Positions 9,052-16,866 of a DNA stretch of 45,654 bases are shown piece by piece. Position 1 is the stretch's first letter. Every line of letters starts with the position of its first letter. Below the pieces are notes generated by a model that did not search any database, was not told the origin of the DNA, and saw only the letters and a list, made by a program, of their open reading frames with translations. Origin of the DNA: Pseudomonadota bacterium (lineage in GTDB: Bacteria > Pseudomonadota > Gammaproteobacteria > Burkholderiales > Casimicrobiaceae); the NCBI GenBank assembly GCA_018241745.1, contig JAFEDG010000161.1:1-45654 (forward strand), written 5' to 3'. Both the position numbers and the translations under genes were made by a program.

Positions 9052-10587
9052 ATGAAGGCTGTCCTGGTCCTGTTCGACTCGCTGAACCGTCATGCGCTCT
9101 CGTGCTACGGCGGCCCGGCCCACACGCCCAACTTCGCGCGACTGGCCGCACGCGGGACGACGTTCGACACCCACTATGTCGGCAGCCTGCCGTGCCTGCC
9201 GGCGCGCCGCGACATCCAGACCGGGCGCCTCAATTTCCTGCATCGTGGCTGGGGCCCGCTCGAGCCCTTCGATCATTCGCTCGCGGACATCCTGCGCAGC
9301 GCCGGAACGTACACGCACCTCATCACCGATCATTACCATTACTTCGAGGACGGTGGCGCCGGCTTTCACGGGCGCTACTCATCCTGGGAATTCATCCGCG
9401 GCCAGGAAAAGGACAAGTGGCAGCCGACGCTCGGCTTCGACGCCGGGCCGCACGCGCAGCGCTTCCATCCGCTGCAGCACGACTTCTCGCCCGACATCAA
9501 CTCCAAGCTGCCGTACTTCGCCAACCGCGAATTCCTCGAGGCCAGTGGCACGTTCCCGATGGAGCAGTGCTTCGCCGCCGCCAACCGTTTCGTCGACGAC
9601 CATCACGCTCGCGACGACTGGTTCCTGCACCTCGAGTGCTTCGACCCGCACGAGCCGTTCTTCGCGCCCGAGCGCTTCCTCGCCGACAAACCCGCCGCGC
9701 TCGGCGGCAAGATCTTCGACTGGCCGAGCTATGGCCGCCTGGGCGACGTCGACCCGGCGCTGCTCGCGCAGCTGCGCGCCCGTTACACCGCGCTCGTCGA
9801 AGCATGCGACCACTACCTGGGCACGCTGATCGACACGTTCGACCGGCTCGACCTGTGGCGTGACACGTGGCTCGTGCTGTCCACGGACCACGGTCTCCTG
9901 CTGGGCGAGAAGGAATTCCTCGGCAAGAACAGGCCGCCTTTCTACAACGAGGTGGCGCAGATCCCGCTGCTCGTCGTGCCGCCGCGGGGCACGGGGCCCG
10001 CCGGCCAGCGCATCGACGCGCTGACGCAGACGATCGACCTGATGCCGACGTTCCTCGACGTGTTCGGCGTGGCGCGGCCTCCCGAGGTGACGGGCGAGAG
10101 CCTCGCGCCGCTGGCGCGCGGCGATGTGATGCGCACGTCACGCAGCGGCTGCATCTACGGGCAGTTCGGCGCGGCGATCAACTACACGGATGGGCGCTAC
10201 ACGTACTTCCTGTATCCGCGCGAGCCGTTCGAGCAGGACCTCGTCCAATACACGTTGATGCCGATGCACATGCGCACGTACTTCGAGGCGCGCGAGTTCG
10301 ACGGCGCCCGCAAGGTCGACGCGCTGCCGTTCACGCGCGGCTTTCCGCTGTGGCGGCTGCCGATCGCCAAGGATGCGCCCGCCAACATGACGCGCCGCTA
10401 TCCACTGCTGGACGCGCATACCGCGCTGTTCGACGTGACCGCGGATCCGGCGCAACAGGCGCCGCTCGACGACGCGGCGGTCGAGGTCCGCATCCGGCGC
10501 GCGATTGTCGCGCTGCTCGAAGCCAACGACGCGCCGCCGGAAGTCTTTGTCCGCTACGGCCTCGACGGGCTGCGCGCGGCGGCGTGA
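9052..10587 (+). CDS. Sulfatase-family hydrolase (arylsulfatase/phosphonate monoesterase type)
   Basis: This is an alkaline-phosphatase-fold hydrolase of 511 residues. The sulfatase signature C-x-P-x-R is present as CLPAR (Cys48-Arg52) followed by TG. In this family the cysteine is oxidised to formylglycine, the catalytic residue. Metal-binding positions include Asp9 (FDSLNR) and Asp279-His280 (STDHG). No signal peptide is visible, so it should act in the cytoplasm on an imported sulfate ester or phosphonate ester; the substrate cannot be told from sequence. It is followed 11 bases later by a GntR regulator and then by a Bug receptor, suggesting an uptake-and-hydrolysis unit. No maturation enzyme is encoded nearby. 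Confidence 0.9.
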   Translation: MKAVLVLFDSLNRHALSCYGGPAHTPNFARLAARGTTFDTHYVGSLPCLPARRDIQTGRLNFLHRGWGPLEPFDHSLADILRSAGTYTHLITDHYHYFEDGGAGFHGRYSSWEFIRGQEKDKWQPTLGFDAGPHAQRFHPLQHDFSPDINSKLPYFANREFLEASGTFPMEQCFAAANRFVDDHHARDDWFLHLECFDPHEPFFAPERFLADKPAALGGKIFDWPSYGRLGDVDPALLAQLRARYTALVEACDHYLGTLIDTFDRLDLWRDTWLVLSTDHGLLLGEKEFLGKNRPPFYNEVAQIPLLVVPPRGTGPAGQRIDALTQTIDLMPTFLDVFGVARPPEVTGESLAPLARGDVMRTSRSGCIYGQFGAAINYTDGRYTYFLYPREPFEQDLVQYTLMPMHMRTYFEAREFDGARKVDALPFTRGFPLWRLPIAKDAPANMTRRYPLLDAHTALFDVTADPAQQAPLDDAAVEVRIRRAIVALLEANDAPPEVFVRYGLDGLRAAA

Positions 10588-10598
10588 GGGCGGGCACG

Positions 10599-11297
10599 AT
10601 GCGACCCGTGCGCGCCGTGAGCCTGGTCGACCAGGTCTATGCCGCGGTCCACCGCGAGGTGGCCAACGGCGATATTCCGCCCGGGACCAGCGTCAACATC
10701 GCGGACCTTGCACGCAGACTGGACGTGAGCGCCACGCCGGTGCGCGAGGCGCTCGCGCGTCTCGCCGCGGAAGGCCTGCTGCTGTTCGAGGGCAACATCG
10801 GCTATCGGACACCTCCGCTGCCGAATGCGGCCGACTATGTGGACTGGGCCGTCGCGCGCGTCGTGGTCGAGTGCAATGCGCTCAAGTATGTGCTGGGCCC
10901 GCTCGACACGCGCGTCCTCGACGAAGCCGCTGCGCTCAACGACGCGATCGCGAACGCCACGTTCGGCACCGACGCCGCCGGCATTCGCCGCTTTTCCGAG
11001 CTCAACTGGCAGTTCCACGCCAAATTGATCGAGCTCGCGCGCAATCCGCTGCTCGCGGAGATCCACGCGCGGCTCAACGCGGCCCCGCAGTTCTCGCGCA
11101 TCTTCCTGAAGCGCGGCATCCTGCACCAGTCGCGCGTCGCGGCCGAGCACCGGACGATCCTGGCGCGGCTGCGGCGCAACGACCGGGCTGCGGCCGTTAC
11201 CGCGCTGCGCGCCCACATCCTGCACAGCCTCGAGCGTGACTCCCGGTTATCCGACGTGGCCGTGTCGCTGCGGCGGATCGAGGAGATCCCGGCATGA
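10599..11297 (+). CDS. GntR-family regulator with FCD domain
   Basis: This 232-residue protein has an N-terminal winged helix-turn-helix (about 8-72, LARRLDVSATPVREALARL) and a C-terminal all-helical FCD ligand domain (about 80-215). Histidine-bearing segments FHAKLIELARNPLL and AEHRTILARL resemble the metal site seen in many FCD proteins. It starts 11 bases after the sulfatase stop, with GAGGG upstream. By position it should control the sulfatase-GntR-Bug operon in response to a carboxylate; the palindrome at 9010-9031 is a candidate target. The effector is unknown. Confidence 0.92.
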   Translation: MRPVRAVSLVDQVYAAVHREVANGDIPPGTSVNIADLARRLDVSATPVREALARLAAEGLLLFEGNIGYRTPPLPNAADYVDWAVARVVVECNALKYVLGPLDTRVLDEAAALNDAIANATFGTDAAGIRRFSELNWQFHAKLIELARNPLLAEIHARLNAAPQFSRIFLKRGILHQSRVAAEHRTILARLRRNDRAAAVTALRAHILHSLERDSRLSDVAVSLRRIEEIPA

Positions 11298-11397
11298 GCG
11301 AGGGCTCGCGCCTGCATCGGCCAGAGCTGGGCAGGGTGGCATCGCACCGCTCGCCCCTTCGTGCATCACCGACAACATTCCACCCGAGGAGCCACGC

Positions 11398-12378
11398 ATG
11401 ACCCGCATGTCCCAACTGTTGCTCGCCGTCGCGACGACCTTCGCCGCGCTGGCGACGCCGCTCGCTGCGCAAGCCCAGGGCTATCCGGCCCGGCCGATCA
11501 CGCTCGTCGTCGGCTTCGCACCCGGCGGCGGGGTCGACATCGTTGCGCGGCAACTTGGCGAGCGGCTGGGCGCATTGCTCGGGCAGCCCGTCGTCGTCGA
11601 GAACAAGGCGGGCGCGGCGGGCAACGTGGCGATGGACATCGTCGCTCACGCGAAGCCCGACGGCTATACGCTGCTGATGGGCAACCTCGGCATGCTGTCG
11701 GCCAACCCCGCGCTGTATTCAGGGCTCACCTTCGATACCGGCAAGGACTTCGCACCGATTGCGCGGGTTGTCGTGACGCCGCTCGTCGCCGTGGTGCCGG
11801 CGTCGCTGCCCGTGAAGTCCGTACCGGAGCTGCTCGCGTTGGCACGCGCCAAGCCTGGCGAGTTCAATTTCGCGTCCGGCGGCAATGGCAACATCAACCA
11901 CCTGGCCCCGGCGCTGCTCGCGCTGCAATCCAGGACGCCGATGCAGCACGTGCCGTACAAGGGTAGCGCGCCGGCCATCGCGGACCTGGTCGCGGGGCGC
12001 GTCCAGCTGATGATCGACGGTGGCAATGTCGTGCAGCCGTTCGTCAAGGCAGGGACGGCGCGCGCGCTGTTCATGACCGGCGAGACGCGTTCCGCCGCCA
12101 TGCCTGACGTGCCGACGGCCAAGGAGGCCGGGCTCGACGACTTCGTGATCTACGGCTGGCAGGGCGTGCTCGCGCCGGCCGGCACGCCGCAGGCGGTGAT
12201 CGACCGTGTCGCGACGGCCGTCAAGGAGGCGCTCGCCACGCCGGAGCTCGCGGCCAAGCTGTCCGCGCAGGGGACCGAGCCCGCGTACCTGCCCCCCGCT
12301 GCGTTCAGGACGTTCATCGACGGCGAGTCCCGGCGCTGGGCGGGTGTGATCAAGGCGGCGAACATCAAGATCGACTGA
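11398..12378 (+). CDS. Bug-family (TctC-type) extracytoplasmic solute receptor 1
   Basis: This 326-residue periplasmic receptor belongs to the tripartite tricarboxylate transporter/Bug family. It has a Sec signal peptide (cut near AAQAQG), then the family start YPARPITLVVGFAPGGGVD and ENKAGAAGNVAMD, the PDGYTLLMG segment and the HVPYKGSAPAIADLVAG loop. GAGGAG (11386-11391) sets the start. These receptors bind carboxylates and related small molecules. No TctA/TctB permease is present in the window, so it either uses a distant permease or serves as a sensor. Its position behind the sulfatase and GntR genes suggests it captures that pathway's substrate. Confidence 0.93.
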   Translation: MTRMSQLLLAVATTFAALATPLAAQAQGYPARPITLVVGFAPGGGVDIVARQLGERLGALLGQPVVVENKAGAAGNVAMDIVAHAKPDGYTLLMGNLGMLSANPALYSGLTFDTGKDFAPIARVVVTPLVAVVPASLPVKSVPELLALARAKPGEFNFASGGNGNINHLAPALLALQSRTPMQHVPYKGSAPAIADLVAGRVQLMIDGGNVVQPFVKAGTARALFMTGETRSAAMPDVPTAKEAGLDDFVIYGWQGVLAPAGTPQAVIDRVATAVKEALATPELAAKLSAQGTEPAYLPPAAFRTFIDGESRRWAGVIKAANIKID

Positions 12379-12392
12379 GCCCGCTGATAAAT

Positions 12393-12405
12393 AGGGTCGG
12401 ACCCT
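12393..12405. repeat. 13-bp palindromic repeat overlapping the xerD stop
   Basis: AGGGTCGGACCCT, preceded by AAAT, lies between the convergent Bug1 and xerD genes. The TAG stop codon of xerD (12406-12404 on the minus strand) is formed at the edge of the repeat. Confidence 0.8.
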
Positions 12406-13321
12406 AGCCGCGGGGGTGATGCTGAGCGTGCAGCTGCTTCAGGCGCTCGCGGGCGACGTGCGTGTAGATCGTCGTCGTGCCGATGTCCGCATGGCCGAGC
12501 AGCAGCTGCACGACGCGCAGGTCGGCGCCGTGGTTCAGCAGGTGGGTCGCGAACGCATGGCGCAGCACGTGCGGTGACAGCCGTTCGACGGGAATGCCGG
12601 CGACGACGCCGTAGCGCTTGACCAGCGTCCAGAACGCCTGCCGCGTCAGCGGCCCGCGGCGGCGCGTGACGAACACGTAGTCGGAGCGGGCGCCGTCGAG
12701 CAGCCCCGGCTGCACATCGCGCAGGTAGCGCGTGAGCCACGCGACCGCTTCCTCGCCGAGCGGCACGAGCCGCTCCTTGCTGCCCTTGCCCATCACCCGC
12801 ACGACCCCGACGGCGAGGTCCGTGTGCGCGCGTCGAAGCCCGACGAGCTCGGATACGCGCAGGCCCGTCGCGTACAGCGTCTCGAGCATCGTGCGGTCGC
12901 GCACCCCCAGCGGCGTGTCCACGTCGGGCGCGGCGAGCAGCGCCTCGACCTGCGCTTCCGACAGGCCTTTCGGCAGCATCCGCGGCCGCTTCGGCGCACG
13001 GGCCCGCGCAGTCGGGTCGTCGCTGCGCGCACCCCGCTCGCGCTGCATCCGGTAGAAGCGCTTCAGCGCGGACAGCCGGCGGGCGATCGACGTCGCCTTG
13101 GCCTTGGCGCGGAACTGTGTCGCCAGCCAGTCGTCGACGTCGCTCGAGCGTGCGTCGGGCAATGATCCGCCGTGCGCCGCGAGCCACTCCGCCCAGGCGG
13201 TGAGGTCGCGCCGATAGGCGGCGAGCGTGGCGGCAGCCAATCCGTCCTGCAGCCACACCTGGTCGCAGAACGCGTCGATCAGCGCGTGATGCGGAGCGGC
13301 AACCGCGTTCACGGCCCGCAC
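12404..13321 (-). CDS. xerD: Tyrosine recombinase XerD
   Basis: XerD resolves chromosome dimers at dif with XerC and FtsK. The 305-residue protein has the N-terminal SAM-like DNA-binding domain (about 10-95) and the catalytic domain with all active residues: Arg155 (TGLRVSEL), Lys179/Lys182 (GKGSKERLVP), His251 and Arg254 (SPHVLRHAFATHLL), His277 (LLGHADIG) and the nucleophile Tyr286 (TIYTHV). The ending QLHAQHHPRG looks complete, so the repeat at its stop has not truncated it. Both candidate starts are GTG: 13321, or 13312, which has GAGG at better spacing. It lies downstream of ogt. It could be XerC by sequence type, but the overall look favours XerD. Confidence 0.92.
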   Translation of the reverse strand: MRAVNAVAAPHHALIDAFCDQVWLQDGLAAATLAAYRRDLTAWAEWLAAHGGSLPDARSSDVDDWLATQFRAKAKATSIARRLSALKRFYRMQRERGARSDDPTARARAPKRPRMLPKGLSEAQVEALLAAPDVDTPLGVRDRTMLETLYATGLRVSELVGLRRAHTDLAVGVVRVMGKGSKERLVPLGEEAVAWLTRYLRDVQPGLLDGARSDYVFVTRRRGPLTRQAFWTLVKRYGVVAGIPVERLSPHVLRHAFATHLLNHGADLRVVQLLLGHADIGTTTIYTHVARERLKQLHAQHHPRG

Positions 13322-13351
13322 CTCACGAGCGACGCCTCACGGCCCCACGCC

Positions 13352-13897
13352 TCACGCGAGGCCGAAGCGGGAGCCCTCGTGCGCGAGCAGCCACCGCTTC
13401 ACCGCGAGCGGCCCGGCGCCGGCCGAGTGCATGAAGCCGCCGAGCGCGCCGCGGCTGCCAATGACGCGATGGCAGGGGATCAGCAGCGCGATCGGGTTGG
13501 CGCCGCACGCCTGGCCGACGGCGCGCGGCGCGGACTGCAGCTTCTGCGCGAGCTCGCCGTAGGTACGCGATGCACCGGCGGGAATCGCCGCGATCGCGTC
13601 CCACACGCGCCGCTGGAACGCGCTGCCCTGCGGCGCGAGCGCGACGGTGAACGCGTAGCCGGGATCGTCGAGGTAGCGGGCGATCTCGCGCGCCGCGAGC
13701 GCGGCGATGGCGTCGCGCGGCGCACGTGCGTCCACATCAGCGTCCAGATAGCGCACGCGCGTGACGGCGGTCGCATTCGTCGCGATGCCGACGGGGCCGA
13801 ACGGCGTGTCGACCACCGCCGCGTAGTCGACGCCGGGGTGCAACGCACGCGGCAGCGCAACGCTGCGGCCAGCTGCGTGAAGCGTGCGCTCAGCCAC
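13352..13897 (-). CDS. ogt: Methylated-DNA--protein-cysteine methyltransferase
   Basis: This suicide DNA-repair enzyme takes the methyl group from O6-methylguanine. The 181-residue protein has the active-site motif PCHRV (Cys142), the helix-turn-helix with [11 protein letters not shown] and the arginine finger region [11 protein letters not shown], and GGFMHSAG near the end. There is no Ada regulatory domain. Translation begins at a GTG (13897) lying inside the last codons of the TRAP large-subunit gene (eight-base overlap), so expression may be coupled to transport. xerD follows 30 bases later. Confidence 0.93.
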   Translation of the reverse strand: MAERTLHAAGRSVALPRALHPGVDYAAVVDTPFGPVGIATNATAVTRVRYLDADVDARAPRDAIAALAAREIARYLDDPGYAFTVALAPQGSAFQRRVWDAIAAIPAGASRTYGELAQKLQSAPRAVGQACGANPIALLIPCHRVIGSRGALGGFMHSAGAGPLAVKRWLLAHEGSRFGLA

Positions 13898-15197
13898 CGA
13901 TCTTCATCCGTGTCGGCAGCGCCGTGATCAGGTCAGGCACCCACCAGATCAGCAGCACCGCGGCGAACATCAGCAGGAACATCGGCACCGCATGCTTCGC
14001 GATGAACGTGATCTCCTTCTTCGTCATCCCCTGCAGCACGAACAGGTTGAAGCCGACGGGCGGCGTGATCTGCGCCATCTCGACGACGATCACGATGAAG
14101 ATCCCGAACCAGATGAGGTCGATGTGCGCGGCCTCGATCGACGGCTGGATCACGCCCATCGTCAGGACCACCATCGAAATGCCGTCGAGGAAGCAGCCGA
14201 GCACGATGTAGAAGACCGTCAGCGCCATGACGAGCGTGAACGGCGTGAAGCCCTGCGCGGCGATCCACTCGGCCAGGTGGCGCGGCAGGCCGATGTAGCC
14301 CATCGCGAGCGTCAGGAATGCGGCACCGGCGAGGATCAGCGCGATCATGCAGTAGAGCCGCGTCGCGCCCATCACGCTGTCGCGGAACGAGGCCCACGTC
14401 AGCGAGCGCTGGGCCGCGGAGATCGCGAGGGAGCCCAGCACGCCGAACGCCGCGGCCTCCGTTGCCGTGGCAAGGCCGCTGTAGATGGAGCCCAGCACCA
14501 GCGCGATCAGCAGCACGACCGGGATCAGGTGGCGCGACGCGGCGAGTTTCTGCGCGAGCGTCGTGCGCTCGGTGACGCGCGGGACCTTGTCGGGATTGGC
14601 GAGCGCCCACGCGACGATGTAGCCGGAGAACAACGCGGCGAGCAGGATGCCGGGCACGATGCCGGCGATGAACAGGTGCGCGATCGAGACGTTGGCCATC
14701 ACGCCGTACACGATCATGATGATCGACGGCGGGATCAGCAGGCCCAGCGTGCCTGCGCCGGCGAGCGTGCCGATCGTGATGCCTTCCGGGTAGCCGCGGC
14801 GCTTCAACTCCGGCAGCGTCATCTTGCCGATCGTCGCGCACGTCGCGGCCGAGCTGCCCGAGACGGCGGCGAAGATCGTGCAGCCGATGATGTTCGTGTG
14901 CAGCAGCCGCCCCGGCACCCGCTCGAGCCACGGGGCGAGGCCCTTGAACATGTCCTCGGACAGCCGCGTGCGGAACAGGATCTCGCCCATCCACACGAAC
15001 AGCGGCAACGCGGTGAGCGTCCACGACGACGCGGTGCCCCAGATCGTCACCGCCATCGCGTCGCCGGCCGGCCGCGAGCTGAAGAGCTCCATGCCGATCC
15101 ACGCGACGCCGGACAGCGCGAGCCCGATCCACACGCCGCCCGCCAGGATCGCGAACAGCGCGATCACCAGCAGCAGCGTGATGCCGCCGTCACTCAC
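13890..15197 (-). CDS. TRAP transporter large permease (DctM type)
   Basis: This is the large membrane subunit of a Na+-driven TRAP importer, 435 residues with about 12 hydrophobic segments. Family features include [41 protein letters not shown], and [19 protein letters not shown] near the middle, and a C-terminal [17 protein letters not shown] start at 15197 (inside GTGAGTGA, overlapping the small-subunit stop) is chosen over an upstream extension rich in Cys/Arg. It forms one unit with the small permease and receptor genes. Confidence 0.94.
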   Translation of the reverse strand: MSDGGITLLLVIALFAILAGGVWIGLALSGVAWIGMELFSSRPAGDAMAVTIWGTASSWTLTALPLFVWMGEILFRTRLSEDMFKGLAPWLERVPGRLLHTNIIGCTIFAAVSGSSAATCATIGKMTLPELKRRGYPEGITIGTLAGAGTLGLLIPPSIIMIVYGVMANVSIAHLFIAGIVPGILLAALFSGYIVAWALANPDKVPRVTERTTLAQKLAASRHLIPVVLLIALVLGSIYSGLATATEAAAFGVLGSLAISAAQRSLTWASFRDSVMGATRLYCMIALILAGAAFLTLAMGYIGLPRHLAEWIAAQGFTPFTLVMALTVFYIVLGCFLDGISMVVLTMGVIQPSIEAAHIDLIWFGIFIVIVVEMAQITPPVGFNLFVLQGMTKKEITFIAKHAVPMFLLMFAAVLLIWWVPDLITALPTRMKIGG

Positions 15198-15699
15198 TGT
15201 GCAGCGCCTCCGCCGGCAGCACGGGCGCACGGGCGCCGCGCAGCTCCGCGACGAACTCGTCGACGAACGCGATCGCGAACACCACGGCGCCGACGGCCAT
15301 CGCGATCTGTGGGATCCACAGCGGCGTCGCGTCGTTGCCGGTGGACACGTCGTGGAAATCCCACGACTGGTAGACGAGCCGCACGCAGTAGTACGCGAAC
15401 GCGCAGGCGAGCAGCGACGCGACGGCGAGGGCGGCGATCTCGAGCCCGCGCCGCGGGCGGCCCGTGAGCCGCTCGAGGACCAGCGTGACGCGGATGTGCT
15501 CGCCGCGTTTCAGCGTGTGCGCGAGCGCGAGGAAGCCCGTCGCCGCCATGCAATAGCCGGCGTAGGCATCGGTGCCGGGCACGTACCAGTCGAATAGCCG
15601 GCCCCCGATGCCGAGGCACACGAACGCGAGCGTGCCCACCATGAACACCGCCGCCAGGGCGGCGGCGGCGACATAGAGCCGGTCGAGCGCGGCTCGCAT
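15190..15699 (-). CDS. TRAP transporter small permease (DctQ type)
   Basis: This 169-residue membrane protein has four predicted helices (about 8-34, 46-60, 85-108 and 128-150). The family hallmark is the central LKRGEHIRVTLVLERL, a basic loop near the second helix. It lies between the receptor gene (four bases away) and the large permease gene (eight-base overlap), completing a three-gene TRAP system. Sequence identity in this family is low, so the call rests on context as well as topology. Confidence 0.9.
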   Translation of the reverse strand: MRAALDRLYVAAAALAAVFMVGTLAFVCLGIGGRLFDWYVPGTDAYAGYCMAATGFLALAHTLKRGEHIRVTLVLERLTGRPRRGLEIAALAVASLLACAFAYYCVRLVYQSWDFHDVSTGNDATPLWIPQIAMAVGAVVFAIAFVDEFVAELRGARAPVLPAEALHSE

Positions 15700-15703
15700 C
15701 AGG

Positions 15704-16687
15704 CTATTGCTGGGCGCGATACGCGGCGATCACTTCCTTGCCTTCCGGCCCGGCCTTGCGCTGCCATTCGGCCAGCATCACGTTGCCGACGCGGCGCAAC
15801 CCTGCCATCAGCTCGGGCGATGGCGTGACGATCGTCATGCCCTTGTCCTTCAGCTGCGCGTAGTACCAGCTGTTCTTCTCCTGCGAGAGCTTCCAGCCGC
15901 GCGTCTCCGCTTCCGCCGCCGCCTTCAGCACCGCGGCCTGCGTCTGCTTGTCGAGCGCGTCGAACGCCTTGCGGTTGACGATGATCGCGTTCTTCGGGAG
16001 CCAGGCCTGCGTATCGTAGAACTTCTTGATCGTCTCGTACGTCTTGGAGTCGTAGCCGGTCGCACCGGACGACATGTACGAGTCGATGACGCCCGTGGCG
16101 AGCGCCTGCGAGACTTCCGCCGCCTGCACGGTCACCGGCTGCGCGCCGACGAGCTCGGCGATCTTGGACGTGGCCGGGCTGTATGCGCGCCACTTGAGGC
16201 CCTTCATGTCCTCGACCGAGTTGAGCTGCTTATTGGCGTAGATGCCCTGCGGCGGCCACGCCACCGTGTACAGCAGCATCATGCCCTGCTTGGCGAGCAG
16301 GTCCTCGAGCGGCTTCTTCTGCGCCTTGTACAGCTTCCACGCGTCCGCATAGGACGTCGCGAGGAACGGGATGCCGTCGAAGCCGTACAGCGGGTTCTCG
16401 TTCTCGAAGTTGACGAGCAGGATCTCGCCGGCCTGCGCCTGGCCGCCCTGGACGGCGCGCTTGATCTCGGGCGCCTTGAACAGCGAGGCGTTCGGGTGGA
16501 CCTGGATCTTGAGCTTGCCTGCCGTCGCCTTGTCGACGTCCGCCGCGAACTGCATCACGTTCTCGGTGTGGAAGTTGTTGGCCGGATAGGCGGTGGGCAG
16601 GTCCCACTTGGTTTGGGCGGACGCGGGCGACAGCGCGATGCCGAACGCGAGTCCCGCGACCAGCGCGGCGGACAATGTGGACTTCAT
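15704..16687 (-). CDS. TRAP transporter solute-binding protein (DctP type)
   Basis: This 327-residue periplasmic receptor has a signal peptide (cut near SPASAQ). Family segments follow: TENVMQFAADVDKATAGKLKIQVHPNASLF, and GLKWRAYSPATSKIAELVGAQPV with the arginine that usually clamps the ligand carboxylate. Next come EVSQALATGVIDSYMSSG and a C-terminal helix. The start at 16687 has GGAGA upstream. The gene is first in the TRAP-ogt-xerD run and divergent from the hydantoinase gene, which points to import of an oxoprolinase/hydantoinase substrate, though the ligand is not proven. The 179-base divergent gap should carry both promoters. Confidence 0.94.
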   Translation of the reverse strand: MKSTLSAALVAGLAFGIALSPASAQTKWDLPTAYPANNFHTENVMQFAADVDKATAGKLKIQVHPNASLFKAPEIKRAVQGGQAQAGEILLVNFENENPLYGFDGIPFLATSYADAWKLYKAQKKPLEDLLAKQGMMLLYTVAWPPQGIYANKQLNSVEDMKGLKWRAYSPATSKIAELVGAQPVTVQAAEVSQALATGVIDSYMSSGATGYDSKTYETIKKFYDTQAWLPKNAIIVNRKAFDALDKQTQAAVLKAAAEAETRGWKLSQEKNSWYYAQLKDKGMTIVTPSPELMAGLRRVGNVMLAEWQRKAGPEGKEVIAAYRAQQ

Positions 16688-16829
16688 TGGAATGTCTCCA
16701 TGGGAAGGACGACGGCAGCGGACGAGTTTAACCACAAACGCGGCCGCCCGGAACCTGAACCGCGCCGGTGCGTCGTCGCGTCCATCCCGGTGCGGCCGTG
16801 CACGGCGTTCCCGAGGCGCGACGGGCCGG

Positions 16830-16835
16830 TATCAT
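16830..16835 (+). promoter_or_regulatory. Candidate -10 box for the hydantoinase operon
   Basis: TATCAT lies 31 bases before the GTG start of the hydantoinase gene in the divergent gap with the TRAP receptor. No convincing -35 element is seen at 17 bases. On the other strand TAAACT (16730-16725) might serve the TRAP genes. Both are weak calls. Confidence 0.3.
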
Positions 16836-16866
16836 CGGGCGATCGCAACCTTCCCCCGTTCCCGCA

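Noticed and set aside
12404..13321. xerD as an integrase marking a genomic island
   Set aside because: The length, active-site set and C-terminus are those of the housekeeping Xer recombinases, next to core genes. The nearby repeats do not need a tyrosine recombinase.
13884..15467. A 527-codon plus-strand frame across the TRAP permease genes
   Set aside because: Arg/His/Asp/Gln-rich shadow of dctM/dctQ-type genes; no ribosome-binding site or domain.
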